10,601 nucleotides of DNA, taken from positions 1 through 10,601 of the forward strand of contig JBOFLG010000041.1 in the NCBI GenBank assembly GCA_051657745.1, given 5' to 3'. The position numbers and the translations under genes were made by a program. Origin of the DNA: JBOFLG01 sp051657745 (GTDB lineage Bacteria > Actinomycetota > Actinomycetes > Actinomycetales > Dermatophilaceae). Shown here piece by piece: positions 1 through 6,129 of the stretch. The notes below the pieces were generated by a model. It worked only from the letters and a program-made list of their open reading frames with translations. It was not told the origin of the DNA and ran no database searches. Each line of letters begins with the position of its first letter. Position 1 is the stretch's first letter.

Positions 1-1442
1 TGCGGTACCGCCCAGAACTCGGTGCTGGCGAACAGCGTGCGCAGCATCGGCACGATCGCGGTGTCGTTGTCCAGATAGGTCTGAGCGAGGCGGTCGACCA
101 GGCTGGTCGGCGGGTTGTCCGAGACGAACCGGGTAGCGAGTTTGCGGGCGACCGTCTGCGCGGTGCCCCGATGCCGGGCCAGGTACGTCAGGTACGCATC
201 GCCCATCGCCAGACCATCACCGGTGTTCGGGTCCGAGAAGCCGAGCACCTTCACGGCGCCCTTGTTCCAGTGCCGCTCTTCCTTGTACTCGAACTGCCCG
301 GTCTCCCACACGAAGGTGCGTCCAGAGAGGATGTGCGCGCTATTGCGCACGTCAGTCTCGGTGTAGCCGGAGAGCACCCCGACGGTGTGCAGTTCGAGCA
401 ACTCGCGCCCGAGGTTCTCGTTGACGCTCTCCCGTTCGGACTCGTCGTTGTTCAGGTACCGCAGCATCGCCGGATGCCGCATCGCGGCCAGCAGCATGTC
501 CTCGAACTTCCCAAAGGCGTGTGTGCGGATCACCGTCCGGTTGTAGTCAGAGACGCTGTCCCAGACATTGTCCGACGGGGTCGCCACGTTCAACTGGTTG
601 GCGAGCACATCGACGACGACCTCGTACAGTTGCCGGCTGCTGTGCACCTGCAGACCGAGCGTCATCTGCCCGGTCTCAAACGCCGCGTTCCAACTGAACT
701 CCTCCACGGAGCCGCGTACGCCGGAAATGTCCTTACCCGCCAACGGAAACGCGCCCCGCACGGCATCCCCGCCCGGGTCGGCCAGTGTGGTCGGGTCCAA
801 CTGCTGGGCCAGCCACCCATCGATACCGAGCTTGGCTACCGCAGCCCGGTCCGCGGGTCGAGCACCGAACGTCGTACGGCCGAGCAGGTGCTCATGGTCC
901 GCCCTGGAGTTCGTCATACCCTGCGCAACCAGCTCCGCCGACATCTTCCCCGCCGGGGCGAGCAACTTCGCCGGGTCAAAAGACGCAGCGGCCAGGCTCG
1001 CTCGGGCCTTCCCCGTACCACTGTTCACTGCCACACCTATGCTCTGCTGCGCGGCCTTGCCCTGCTTGGTGGCAGCGGTGTAACTGCTGTCGCGGTCCGC
1101 AGCTGGCATGCCGGCCGCCGGCTGTGCGGCCACCTTGCGAGCCTTCACCTTCGTGCCGGGGGTGGCGGCCGGGGGGCGCCGTGCTGTCGTGGCAGCCAAG
1201 GCAGAATCACCACCACCGGAACCACCCGCAGAGAACCAGCCAGCACCGGAACGCGACCCCTGCTCGGGAAACAACACGGCACCGAGCGCGGCGGCCGCGC
1301 CCAGGGTCGTCGCGCCCATCAGCGCTCGCCGCTGCCCGGGGTGGGCGTCGGAAGGCGGCGCCCGATGGCCCGCACCACGCGATCGCCGCGTCTCTGTATC
1401 GGCGTCGGCGTTGGTCAACACCTCGTCATCGGCAACAGGCAT
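1..1442 (-). CDS. Tat-exported DUF1800 family protein (C-terminus beyond the window edge)
   Basis: 480 codons are visible; the gene runs off the left edge. The start at 1442 is chosen because AAGGA lies about 10 bases upstream. After a polar, charged stretch, residues 37-58 (QRRALMG, then an Ala/Leu-rich segment) look like a twin-arginine export signal with the arginines at 38-39. A low-complexity Ala/Gly/Pro/Lys region follows to about residue 130. The DUF1800 domain begins near 185 (HLLGRTTFG) and continues with GIDGWLAQQLDP, MRHPAMLRYLNN and the family hallmark NENLGRELLELHTVGV near 340-355. Then come KVLGF, ARKLATRFVSDNPP and a final visible LRTLFASTEFW, so little of the domain is missing. 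The family's biochemical role is unknown. DUF1800 genes are often followed by a DUF1501 gene, which would lie outside this window. The usual TGWTF block reads SGRTF here. The family call is secure; the function is not. Confidence 0.88.
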   Translation of the reverse strand, partial: MPVADDEVLTNADADTETRRSRGAGHRAPPSDAHPGQRRALMGATTLGAAAALGAVLFPEQGSRSGAGWFSAGGSGGGDSALAATTARRPPAATPGTKVKARKVAAQPAAGMPAADRDSSYTAATKQGKAAQQSIGVAVNSGTGKARASLAAASFDPAKLLAPAGKMSAELVAQGMTNSRADHEHLLGRTTFGARPADRAAVAKLGIDGWLAQQLDPTTLADPGGDAVRGAFPLAGKDISGVRGSVEEFSWNAAFETGQMTLGLQVHSSRQLYEVVVDVLANQLNVATPSDNVWDSVSDYNRTVIRTHAFGKFEDMLLAAMRHPAMLRYLNNDESERESVNENLGRELLELHTVGVLSGYTETDVRNSAHILSGRTFVWETGQFEYKEERHWNKGAVKVLGFSDPNTGDGLAMGDAYLTYLARHRGTAQTVARKLATRFVSDNPPTSLVDRLAQTYLDNDTAIVPMLRTLFASTEFWAVP

Positions 1443-1740
1443 ACGAAACGGTTCCTTCGTTGACGGCCGACCTGGATCACCAGGACCTACCGGTTACGGG
1501 AGAGGGTGGAACACAGTCTGAAGAGACCACTCGGATGGAACGTGAGGAGAGGTCCACAGGGGCGTCAGGACGCTTAGCGAACATAGCGGCTTCGGGTCAA
1601 TTCACAACCCGCGCTCAGGCCCTTTTCCAAGGCATCTCCTAGATTGTGGTGTCAGCACGAATGTCATGCTGGGAGGCTGCACCATCGACTCTGTCTTCGG
1701 TGGGTTGCGTCCGGGGCAGGCCCACCGGTCAGGTCGTGTT
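1443..1740. other. Intergenic region upstream of the DUF1800 gene, no gene seen
   Basis: I see no credible coding region on either strand; base composition is less GC-biased than in the flanking genes. On the minus strand TTGACC (1600-1595) could be a -35 element for the DUF1800 gene, but no good -10 sits at the right distance; TATGTT lies only 9 bases on. A small imperfect palindrome, CCTGG-ATCA-CCAGG (1471-1484), lies about 30 bases upstream of the DUF1800 start and could be an operator. The stretch from about 1640 to 1740 may include the outer end of the insertion sequence suggested by the next feature, but I could not define a terminal repeat. Confidence 0.4.
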
Positions 1741-1875
1741 TTAGCAGGTGGGGGCGCATGTGATGGTTCGTTGGGGTTTGCGGGCGTGGGGTCGGGTGGC
1801 GGCGGCGATGTTGGTGGCGCCGGTGCGGCCGAGGATGGTAATGGCGGTGCTGCGAACCGCGGCCACACTCGCCCG
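1741..1875 (-). pseudogene. Remnant of the C-terminus of an ISAs1-like transposase
   Basis: One minus-strand frame reads 44 codons (SVAAVRSTAITILGRTG, then ATNIAAATRPHARKPQRTIT) before a TAA at 1743-1741. From memory of the family this resembles the C-terminal tail of actinobacterial ISAs1-family DDE transposases, which typically end with a pattern like LRNLAI-LLRLAG-TNIAAALRHHARDPQRP-T. Nothing upstream in this frame resembles the DDE catalytic core, so only a fragment survives. Its place between a chromosomal gene and a decayed toxin-antitoxin pair beside a tRNA suits an accessory patch. The alternative is that this is a chance frame in GC-rich noncoding DNA. The match was made by eye. Confidence 0.5.
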
Positions 1876-2016
1876 CCACGTCCGTACACGTCCACGCGAG
1901 TGCGTCCCACGCCACCGCGATTGACACCCAGTTGGACACTCACCCGCAGGCACGGGCCTGGCGTCAGTCGCGCCAGTGTCCTCAGCCGCCCGGAGGGCTG
2001 GACTACGCTCATTGTC
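1876..2016. promoter_or_regulatory. Region upstream of vapB with a possible leaderless promoter
   Basis: TACGCT at 2004-2009 fits the actinobacterial -10 pattern TANNNT and lies 7 bases before the ATG at 2017. Transcription from it would start at or next to the A of the start codon and give a leaderless mRNA. In keeping with this, no Shine-Dalgarno sequence stands at normal distance; the nearest GGAGGG (1992-1997) is 19 bases away. No recognisable -35 hexamer is present. The rest of the stretch holds nothing I can assign. Confidence 0.35.
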
Positions 2017-2226
2017 ATGAGCGCTGATCGTGACGAGTTGAAGCGCCTCGTCGAGAACCTCCCCGACGAGCAGGTTCCCGAGGCGCTCGCTGCGGTCCGC
2101 CGTCAGCACGAGCAGCGACCCGAACCCACCTGGCCGCCGTCGTGGTTCGCGTCGTTCGCCAGCGGTCGCTCCGACCTCGGCAGTAACCACGACGATCTGC
2201 TCGCCGAAGGTTTCGGGCGTTCCTGA
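2017..2226 (+). CDS. vapB: VapB-type antitoxin of a VapBC pair
   Basis: A 69-residue acidic protein. Residues 5-30 (DELKRLVENLPDEQVPEAL, then AAVRRQHE) form the helical segment common in small actinobacterial antitoxins paired with PIN toxins. The second half carries WPPSWFASF and ends in LLAEGFGRS; this Gly-Phe-Gly tail is likewise typical of the group. Such antitoxins bind and block the toxin and usually repress their own operon with it. The stop codon TGA is followed at once by the GTG of the toxin gene, so the two are almost certainly co-transcribed and translationally coupled. The start is the first ATG after a plausible -10 element. The call rests on both the sequence and the adjacent PIN gene. 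Confidence 0.72.
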   Translation: MSADRDELKRLVENLPDEQVPEALAAVRRQHEQRPEPTWPPSWFASFASGRSDLGSNHDDLLAEGFGRS

Positions 2227-2493
2227 GTGATCGTCTGTGACACCGGCCCTCTGGTTGCCGCCGCAGACCGCGATGACGGCCACAACCGAGCCTGCACCGA
2301 CCTGTTCACCGGTCTTCACCTCGCCCACCGCCAGGTCCTGGTTCCGGCGCCGGTTGTCGCCGAGGTCGGCTATCTGCTCGGCAGCCGGAACGTCTACTCG
2401 CACCTCATGAAGCAGGCGACGGCAGACCAGGTAGATGCCGCCACCGACCTACTCACGCGGCACCGCCGTGGGCAATCCGTGGGCAATCCTTGA
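2227..2493 (+). CDS. vapC: VapC-family PIN-domain toxin, C-terminally truncated and probably inactive
   Basis: The N-terminus (VIVCDTGPLVAAADRDDGHN; the GTG start is read as Met) is the classic opening of a PIN ribonuclease, with the first catalytic aspartate at residue 5. VVAEVGYLLGSR supplies the conserved glutamate at residue 46. PIN toxins normally run to about 130 residues and carry one or two more acidic metal ligands in the second half, in a motif like FVDASV, followed by a T-DRRHF block. This protein ends at residue 88 with RHRRGQSVGNP and has neither. The spacing between GSR and the DQVDAATDLL helix also looks short. The reading frame ends in an exact 11-bp tandem duplication (2468-2489), and I found no continuation of the PIN fold downstream in any frame. 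It is either a dead toxin kept beside its antitoxin or a deletion product. Confidence 0.7.
   Translation: MIVCDTGPLVAAADRDDGHNRACTDLFTGLHLAHRQVLVPAPVVAEVGYLLGSRNVYSHLMKQATADQVDAATDLLTRHRRGQSVGNP
2468..2489. repeat. 11-bp tandem duplication at the broken 3' end of vapC
   Basis: Two exact copies of GTGGGCAATCC stand head to tail. Eleven bases is not a multiple of three, so the duplication shifts the frame and brings in the TGA at 2491-2493. Removing one copy lengthens the frame but does not restore recognisable PIN sequence, so the damage probably goes beyond this one event. Confidence 0.8.
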
Positions 2494-2551
2494 CGGTGGG
2501 AAGGGTTCTGAGGAGTAGGCCTCACGTCACGAGAGGAGTCAAGGCCGGACA

Positions 2552-2596
2552 GAACAAGGCCCCTACCTGGGCGTTTCCGCTGGTCGGGGCCTGTTC
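2552..2596 (-). terminator. Hairpin terminator downstream of tRNA-Arg
   Basis: Arms GAACAAGGCCCC (2552-2563) and GGGGCCTGTTC (2586-2596) pair over 11 bp with a single bulged A. The 22-base loop contains GCG-GAAA-CGC on the minus strand, which can form its own small stem. It begins 18 bases beyond the 3' end of the minus-strand tRNA gene, the expected place for its terminator. A short T-containing tail (TTGTTCTGTCC) overlaps and follows the last arm on the minus strand. Confidence 0.6.
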
Positions 2597-2614
2597 TACT
2601 GTCTCAACACAGTG

Positions 2615-2687
2615 CGCGCCCGAAGGGATTCGAACCCCTAACCTTCTGATCCGTAGTCAGATGCTCTATCCGTTGAGCTACGGGCGC
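2615..2687 (-). tRNA. tRNA-Arg, anticodon ACG
   Basis: The minus strand folds into a complete 73-nt cloverleaf. The 7-bp acceptor stem pairs GCGCCCG with CGGGCGC and is followed by discriminator G. The anticodon stem TCTGA/TCAGA encloses loop CTACGGA, giving anticodon ACG, which decodes CGU/CGC after A-to-I editing. The T arm is AGGGG-TTCGAAT-CCCTT. CCA is not encoded; the gene is followed by CAC, so CCA must be added after transcription. Confidence 0.95.
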
Positions 2688-2805
2688 ATGCCGCGCTCGT
2701 AGGGCGCGACGGTTGTGAAGGCTACCGGAGCGCCCAGCCGTGCAGGAAATCGGATGACGATGCGGCCGGCCGAAGCACGCTCGCTCGGGCTCACCGCCAG
2801 GCCGG

Positions 2806-2829
2806 CAGACCGACAGACCGACAGACCGA
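2806..2829. repeat. Three tandem copies of an 8-bp unit
   Basis: CAGACCGA is repeated three times without error in noncoding DNA between tRNA-Arg and pckG. It is a short, slippage-prone array with no evident function. Confidence 0.85.
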
Positions 2830-2869
2830 CGGGCAATGGCCTCAGCCACGGGTAACCGGCGTGCGAGAG

Positions 2870-2910
2870 GTGGGCCGGCGTCATCCAGCGCTGCCTGTTG
2901 GCCGGCCCAC
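2870..2910. repeat. Perfect 10-bp inverted repeat with a 21-base loop
   Basis: GTGGGCCGGC (2870-2879) pairs with GCCGGCCCAC (2901-2910). The loop includes the palindrome CAGCGCTG. An overlapping 8-bp pair, CGTCATCC (2879-2886) with GGATGACG (2931-2938), competes with this hairpin. It could be a terminator, a leader structure for pckG, or a remnant; no gene ends nearby on either strand to explain a terminator. Confidence 0.5.
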
Positions 2911-3174
2911 GCGTCCGGCGCCCCAAGACCGGATGACGACCAGCCGCCAACGCCTGACCCGCGCTTCCGGCACTCCTGCAAGAGTTTTCGGTCATCGGCC
3001 CACGCTGTGAGCCGCCTCATAGTCGCGGAAGCGCTTGCACCCGGTTACCGCCGAGTAGCCCGCCCTACCGTGAGTCGCAGGCTCCCAGCGGCGGGCGCCC
3101 GGCCACCGCTACTGCGGCCCGGAGCCCGCAGACCAGGGGTGGCCACCACCAGCCGAATAGGCGGAAGGACCACC

Positions 3175-5103
3175 ATGACCACCACCACAGAGGGCGCGCG
3201 CAGCGAGTCCGTCTTGACACCGCAGTCGAGCACCCCCGCGGCCGACCCGGCTGCCCCCGCGGCCGACCCGGCTGCCCCCGCGGCCGACCCGGCTGCCCCC
3301 ACGGAGCAGCCCGGCACTACCCACCCCGGGCTGCGTGCCTGGGTCGCGGAGGTCGCCGCCCTCACCGCGCCCGACACCGTGGTCTGGTGCGACGGCAGCC
3401 CGGCCGAATGGGACCGGCTCACCACCGCGCTAGTGACCACCGGCACCTTCACTCGCCTCGACCCGATGAAGAAGCCCAACTCGTTCCACGCCGCCTCCGA
3501 CCCCACCGACGTAGCCCGCGTCGAGGACCGCACCTTCATCTGCTCGGCGAGCCCGGATGACGCCGGCGTCACCAACAACTGGATGGCGCCCGAGCAGATG
3601 AAAGCCACGATGACCGGCCTCTACCGGGGCTCGATGGTCGGCCGCACCATGTACGTCATCCCTTTCGTGATGGGCCATCTCGACTCGGAGACAACGATGT
3701 TCGGTGTCGAGATCACCGACAGCGCCTACGTCGTCGTGTCGATGCACATCATGGCTCGGGTGGGTACCGAGGTGCTGCGCGCGATGGAAGAGCGCGATGC
3801 CGACTTCGTCAGGTGCCTGCACAGCGTCGGCTTCCCGCTCCCCCCCGGAACCGACGACGTTGCCTGGCCGTGCTCGCAGACCAAGTACATCTCGCACTTC
3901 CCGGAGAGCCGCGAGATCTGGTCGTACGGCTCCGGCTACGGCGGCAACGCCCTCCTGGGCAAGAAGTGCTACGCGCTCCGGATCGCCTCCTCGATGGCGC
4001 GTCAGCAGGGCTGGCTGGCTGAACACATGCTCATCCTCAAGCTCACGTCGCCCGAGCAGCGGGTCTACTACGTCGCGGCAGCCTTCCCGAGCGCGTGCGG
4101 CAAGACCAACCTGGCGATGCTCCAGCCGACCATCGAGGGGTGGGCCGTCGAGACTGTCGGTGACGACATCGCCTGGATGCGGTTCGGGGATGACGGTCGG
4201 CTGTACGCGGTGAACCCCGAGTTCGGCTTCTTCGGCGTGGCTCCCGGGACCAACGAGACAACCAACCCCAACGCCATCCGCACCATTGAGCAGGGCGGCT
4301 CGATCTTCACCAACGTCGCACTCACCGAGGATGGCGACGTGTGGTGGGAAGGGCTCGAGAACGTGCCGTCTCGCGCGACCTCGTGGACGGGCGAGCCGTG
4401 GACGCCGGACAGCGAGACGCCATCAAGCCACCCGAACAGCCGCTACTGCACACCGATCTCGCAGTGCCCGATCCTTGCCGACGAGTACCACGACCCGAAC
4501 GGCGTACCGATCTCGGCGATCTTCTTCGGCGGCCGTCGCAAGACCACGATCCCGCTGATCACCGAGTCACGCGATTGGAACCACGGCACCTTCATGGGCG
4601 CCACGCTGTCATCCGAGACCACTGCGGCAGCCACCGGCGCCGTCGGTGTCGTGCGCCGCGACCCGATGGCGATGCTGCCGTTCATCGGCTACAACGTCGG
4701 CGACTACTTCCAGCACTGGGTCGATCTGGGCAAGACCGCGGATGCCGCGCAGCTCCCGACGATCTTCTACGTCAACTGGTTTCGCCGCGATGACGACGGC
4801 GGCTTCCTGTGGCCAGGGTTCGGCGAGAACAGCCGGGTGCTCAAGTGGGCTATCGAGCGGATCGAGGGCCGGGCCGCTGCCGTGGAGACCCCGATCGGGC
4901 ACGTGCCGACCCCCGAGTCACTCGACACCGACGGCCTGGCGATGACCGCGGCCGAGCTCGACGCCGCCCTGGCTGTCGACCCCGACGAGTGGCGTGCCGA
5001 GCTGCCGCTGATCGAGGAGTGGTTCGCCACGGTCGGCGACGAACTGCCCACCCAGCTCGCTGACGAACTCGCCACGCTGAGGCAGCGACTCGACTCCGCC
5101 TGA
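3175..5103 (+). CDS. pckG: Phosphoenolpyruvate carboxykinase (GTP)
   Basis: Interconverts oxaloacetate and phosphoenolpyruvate using GTP/GDP, the cytosolic entry step of gluconeogenesis. 642 residues against about 600-610 in relatives. Start 3175 follows GGAAGGAC by 6 bases. The N-terminal tail of about 45 residues (with three AADPAAP repeats) is extra; the enzyme proper begins near HPGLRAWVAEV. Diagnostic blocks: RTMYVIPF, KYISHFPESREIWSYGSGYGG, the GTP-PEPCK P-loop SACGKTN (306-312) with reactive Cys308 and Lys310, GDDIAW (329-334), GFFGVAPGTN, GRRKTT (453-458) and FMGATLSSETTAA. By the constant 20-residue offset from human PEPCK, the manganese ligands are Lys264, His284 and Asp330; all are present, so the enzyme should be active. 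It stands alone, between a divergent tRNA and its own terminator. Confidence 0.97.
   Translation: MTTTTEGARSESVLTPQSSTPAADPAAPAADPAAPAADPAAPTEQPGTTHPGLRAWVAEVAALTAPDTVVWCDGSPAEWDRLTTALVTTGTFTRLDPMKKPNSFHAASDPTDVARVEDRTFICSASPDDAGVTNNWMAPEQMKATMTGLYRGSMVGRTMYVIPFVMGHLDSETTMFGVEITDSAYVVVSMHIMARVGTEVLRAMEERDADFVRCLHSVGFPLPPGTDDVAWPCSQTKYISHFPESREIWSYGSGYGGNALLGKKCYALRIASSMARQQGWLAEHMLILKLTSPEQRVYYVAAAFPSACGKTNLAMLQPTIEGWAVETVGDDIAWMRFGDDGRLYAVNPEFGFFGVAPGTNETTNPNAIRTIEQGGSIFTNVALTEDGDVWWEGLENVPSRATSWTGEPWTPDSETPSSHPNSRYCTPISQCPILADEYHDPNGVPISAIFFGGRRKTTIPLITESRDWNHGTFMGATLSSETTAAATGAVGVVRRDPMAMLPFIGYNVGDYFQHWVDLGKTADAAQLPTIFYVNWFRRDDDGGFLWPGFGENSRVLKWAIERIEGRAAAVETPIGHVPTPESLDTDGLAMTAAELDAALAVDPDEWRAELPLIEEWFATVGDELPTQLADELATLRQRLDSA
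3238..3300 (+). repeat. Three perfect 21-bp tandem repeats inside pckG
   Basis: A 21-base unit starting GCGGCCGACCCGG occurs three times without mismatch. Each copy encodes the heptapeptide AADPAAP, in residues 22-42 of PckG. The length is a multiple of three, so gain or loss of copies keeps the frame. The segment precedes the conserved enzyme and is probably a disordered tail. Perfect identity at DNA level indicates recent expansion. Confidence 0.92.
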
Positions 5104-5118
5104 CCGAGCCGTCGATCA

Positions 5119-5163
5119 ACGAGGGCCTGCCGTCGCGCTGATCGCGGTGCGGCAGGCCCTCGT
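5119..5163 (+). terminator. Intrinsic terminator of pckG
   Basis: A perfect 14-bp stem (ACGAGGGCCTGCCG, 5119-5132, with its complement at 5150-5163) and a 17-base loop begin 15 bases after the pckG stop codon. There is no T-run afterwards (CGGTTGG), as is common for hairpin terminators in high-GC actinobacteria. No gene ends on the opposite strand here, so it serves pckG. Confidence 0.88.
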
Positions 5164-5216
5164 CGGTTGGTGCGAGGGCGGTGTCCGGCCCGACTCAACG
5201 GATAGCGGGCGGCCGG

Positions 5217-5326
5217 ACGGCACCCAGCCCACTGAACGGCATCCGGCCACCGGACGGCATCCGGCCACCGGACGGCATCCAGCCCACTGAACGGCATCCG
5301 GCCACCGGGCCGCATCCGAGCACAGC
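5217..5326. repeat. Intergenic 18/19-bp tandem repeat array
   Basis: Five good units and one decayed unit lie between the pckG terminator and the response regulator gene. Two versions alternate: A, ACGGCATCCGGCCACCGG (18 bp; 5236-5253, 5254-5271, 5291-5308), and B, ACGGCATCCAGCCCACTGA (19 bp; 5272-5290, and 5217-5235 with one change). The order is B-A-A-B-A-decayed. Version A can form a tiny CCGG-CCA-CCGG hairpin. The last, decayed unit (5309-5326) runs into the first GCACAGC box upstream of the regulator. There is no spacer structure as in CRISPR. Function unknown; it may be a slippage array or a multi-site protein-binding region. Confidence 0.88.
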
Positions 5327-5359
5327 ACACGCACAGGGAACCCACGGATCCGGCTCAGG
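5320..5359 (+). promoter_or_regulatory. PhoP-like direct-repeat operator upstream of the response regulator gene
   Basis: GCACAGC (5320-5326), spacer ACAC, then GCACAGG (5331-5337): two heptamers with an 11-bp period. Further weaker boxes keep the same phase: CCACGGA (5342-5348, 4 of 7 matches) and GCTCAGG (5353-5359, 6 of 7). The Mycobacterium tuberculosis PhoP box is a direct repeat of the heptamer TCACAGC with a 4-base spacer, so both layout and sequence agree. The array ends 21 bases before the ATG at 5381, suggesting autoregulation. It could still be chance in a repeat-rich, GC-rich stretch; the same arrangement upstream of the glycosyltransferase gene argues against that. Confidence 0.6.
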
Positions 5360-5380
5360 ATCGCCCGGCAGGATCCTCGG

Positions 5381-6118
5381 ATGAGCACCACCGCCCCGCG
5401 CACCGCGCCAGCCCTGCACCGCGCCGACGGCGGCGCGGTGCGGGTGCTCGTCGTCGATGACGAACCGAACCTCACCGAACTGCTGTCCATGGCGCTGCGC
5501 TACGAGGGATGGGAGGTGCGAACCGCGGCCAGCGGCGTCAGCGCAGCGCGGTCGGCCCGCCAGTTCAGCCCGGATGCCGTGGTGCTGGACATGATGCTCC
5601 CCGACCTCGACGGCCTCGAGGTGCTGCGCCGAATGCGCGCCACCGACCCCCACCTCCCCGTGCTGTTCCTCACCGCGAAGGACGCCGTCGAGGACCGCGT
5701 GGCCGGGCTCACCGCCGGCGGCGACGACTATGTGACCAAGCCGTTCAGCCTCGAGGAGGTCGTCGCACGACTGCGGGCACTCATGCGACGCACCACCGTT
5801 GCGGCCGGCGAGGGCGAGTCACTCCTCGTCGTCGGCGGCCTCACCATGGACGAGGACAGCCACGAGGTGAGCCGAGACGGCCACGAGATCACCCTCACCG
5901 CAACGGAGTTCGAGCTGCTGCGCTACCTCATGCGCAACCCGAAACGAGTGCTCTCCAAGGCGCAGATTCTCGACCGGGTCTGGAACTACGACTTCGGCGG
6001 CCAGGCCAACATCGTCGAGTTGTACATCTCCTACCTCCGCAAGAAGATCGACGCCGGCCGGGCGCCGATGATCCACACCCTGCGCGGCGTCGGCTACGTG
6101 CTCAAACCCGCCGATTGA
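5381..6118 (+). CDS. OmpR/PhoP-family response regulator
   Basis: 245 residues. After about 20 variable residues comes a receiver domain (21-137): acidic pair Asp26-Asp27 in VLVVDDEPN, phosphoacceptor Asp70 in VVLDMMLPD, Thr98 and Lys120 in GGDDYVTKPFSLEEVVARLR. The C-terminal winged-helix domain (about 150-243) carries TLTATEFELLRYLMRNPKRV, VWNYDFGGQANIVELYISYL and HTLRGVGYVL. The recognition helix NIVELYISYLRKKID closely resembles that of M. tuberculosis PhoP (NVVESYVSYLRRKID), so it belongs to the PhoP/TcrX side of the family. Once phosphorylated it should bind DNA as a dimer at direct repeats, and such repeats stand upstream of this gene. The start at 5381 has AGGA 7 bases upstream. The kinase gene follows closely. 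The true M. tuberculosis ortholog cannot be settled by eye, so no symbol is given. Confidence 0.94.
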   Translation: MSTTAPRTAPALHRADGGAVRVLVVDDEPNLTELLSMALRYEGWEVRTAASGVSAARSARQFSPDAVVLDMMLPDLDGLEVLRRMRATDPHLPVLFLTAKDAVEDRVAGLTAGGDDYVTKPFSLEEVVARLRALMRRTTVAAGEGESLLVVGGLTMDEDSHEVSRDGHEITLTATEFELLRYLMRNPKRVLSKAQILDRVWNYDFGGQANIVELYISYLRKKIDAGRAPMIHTLRGVGYVLKPAD

Positions 6119-6129
6119 CCGCCAGCCGG

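Larger units (their letters stand above)
2688..3174. other. Intergenic region between divergent tRNA-Arg and pckG
   Basis: I see no supported gene in these 487 bases. The frame of pckG stays open upstream to 2836, but its peptide has no PEP carboxykinase features and lacks a ribosome site. The stretch holds three 8-bp tandem copies (2806-2829) and a perfect 10-bp inverted repeat (2870-2910), described separately. TTGCAC near 3033-3038 is a possible -35 for pckG, but no convincing -10 follows at proper spacing. The tRNA promoter could not be fixed either. Confidence 0.5.

Noticed and set aside
171..1463. Long plus-strand ORFs opposite the DUF1800 gene
   Set aside because: The minus-strand frame has clear DUF1800 motifs; the plus-strand peptides are Arg/Pro/His-rich shadows.
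2490..2702. Plus-strand ORF containing APEGIRTPNLLIRSQ
   Set aside because: This is the well-known peptide produced by reading the complement of a tRNA gene; it covers tRNA-Arg and has no independent support.
2604..3020. Minus-strand ORF containing PVAQRIEHLTTDQKVRG
   Set aside because: Another classic translation of a tRNA gene; the rest of the frame is unlike any protein I recognise and crosses the noncoding repeats.
3033..3065. pckG promoter with -35 TTGCAC
   Set aside because: No TANNNT-like -10 at 16-19 bases downstream is convincing, so I do not list it as a promoter.
2836..3174. Upstream extension of the pckG frame
   Set aside because: The peptide is not PEP carboxykinase-like, has no ribosome site at its start and covers intergenic repeats; the ATG at 3175 has a strong ribosome site.
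5217..5326. CRISPR array
   Set aside because: The units are adjacent 18/19-bp copies with no unique spacers, and no cas gene is present.
5509..6129. Upstream extension of the kinase frame
   Set aside because: It lies entirely within the response regulator gene and is Arg/Pro-rich, typical of an out-of-frame reading of GC-rich DNA.
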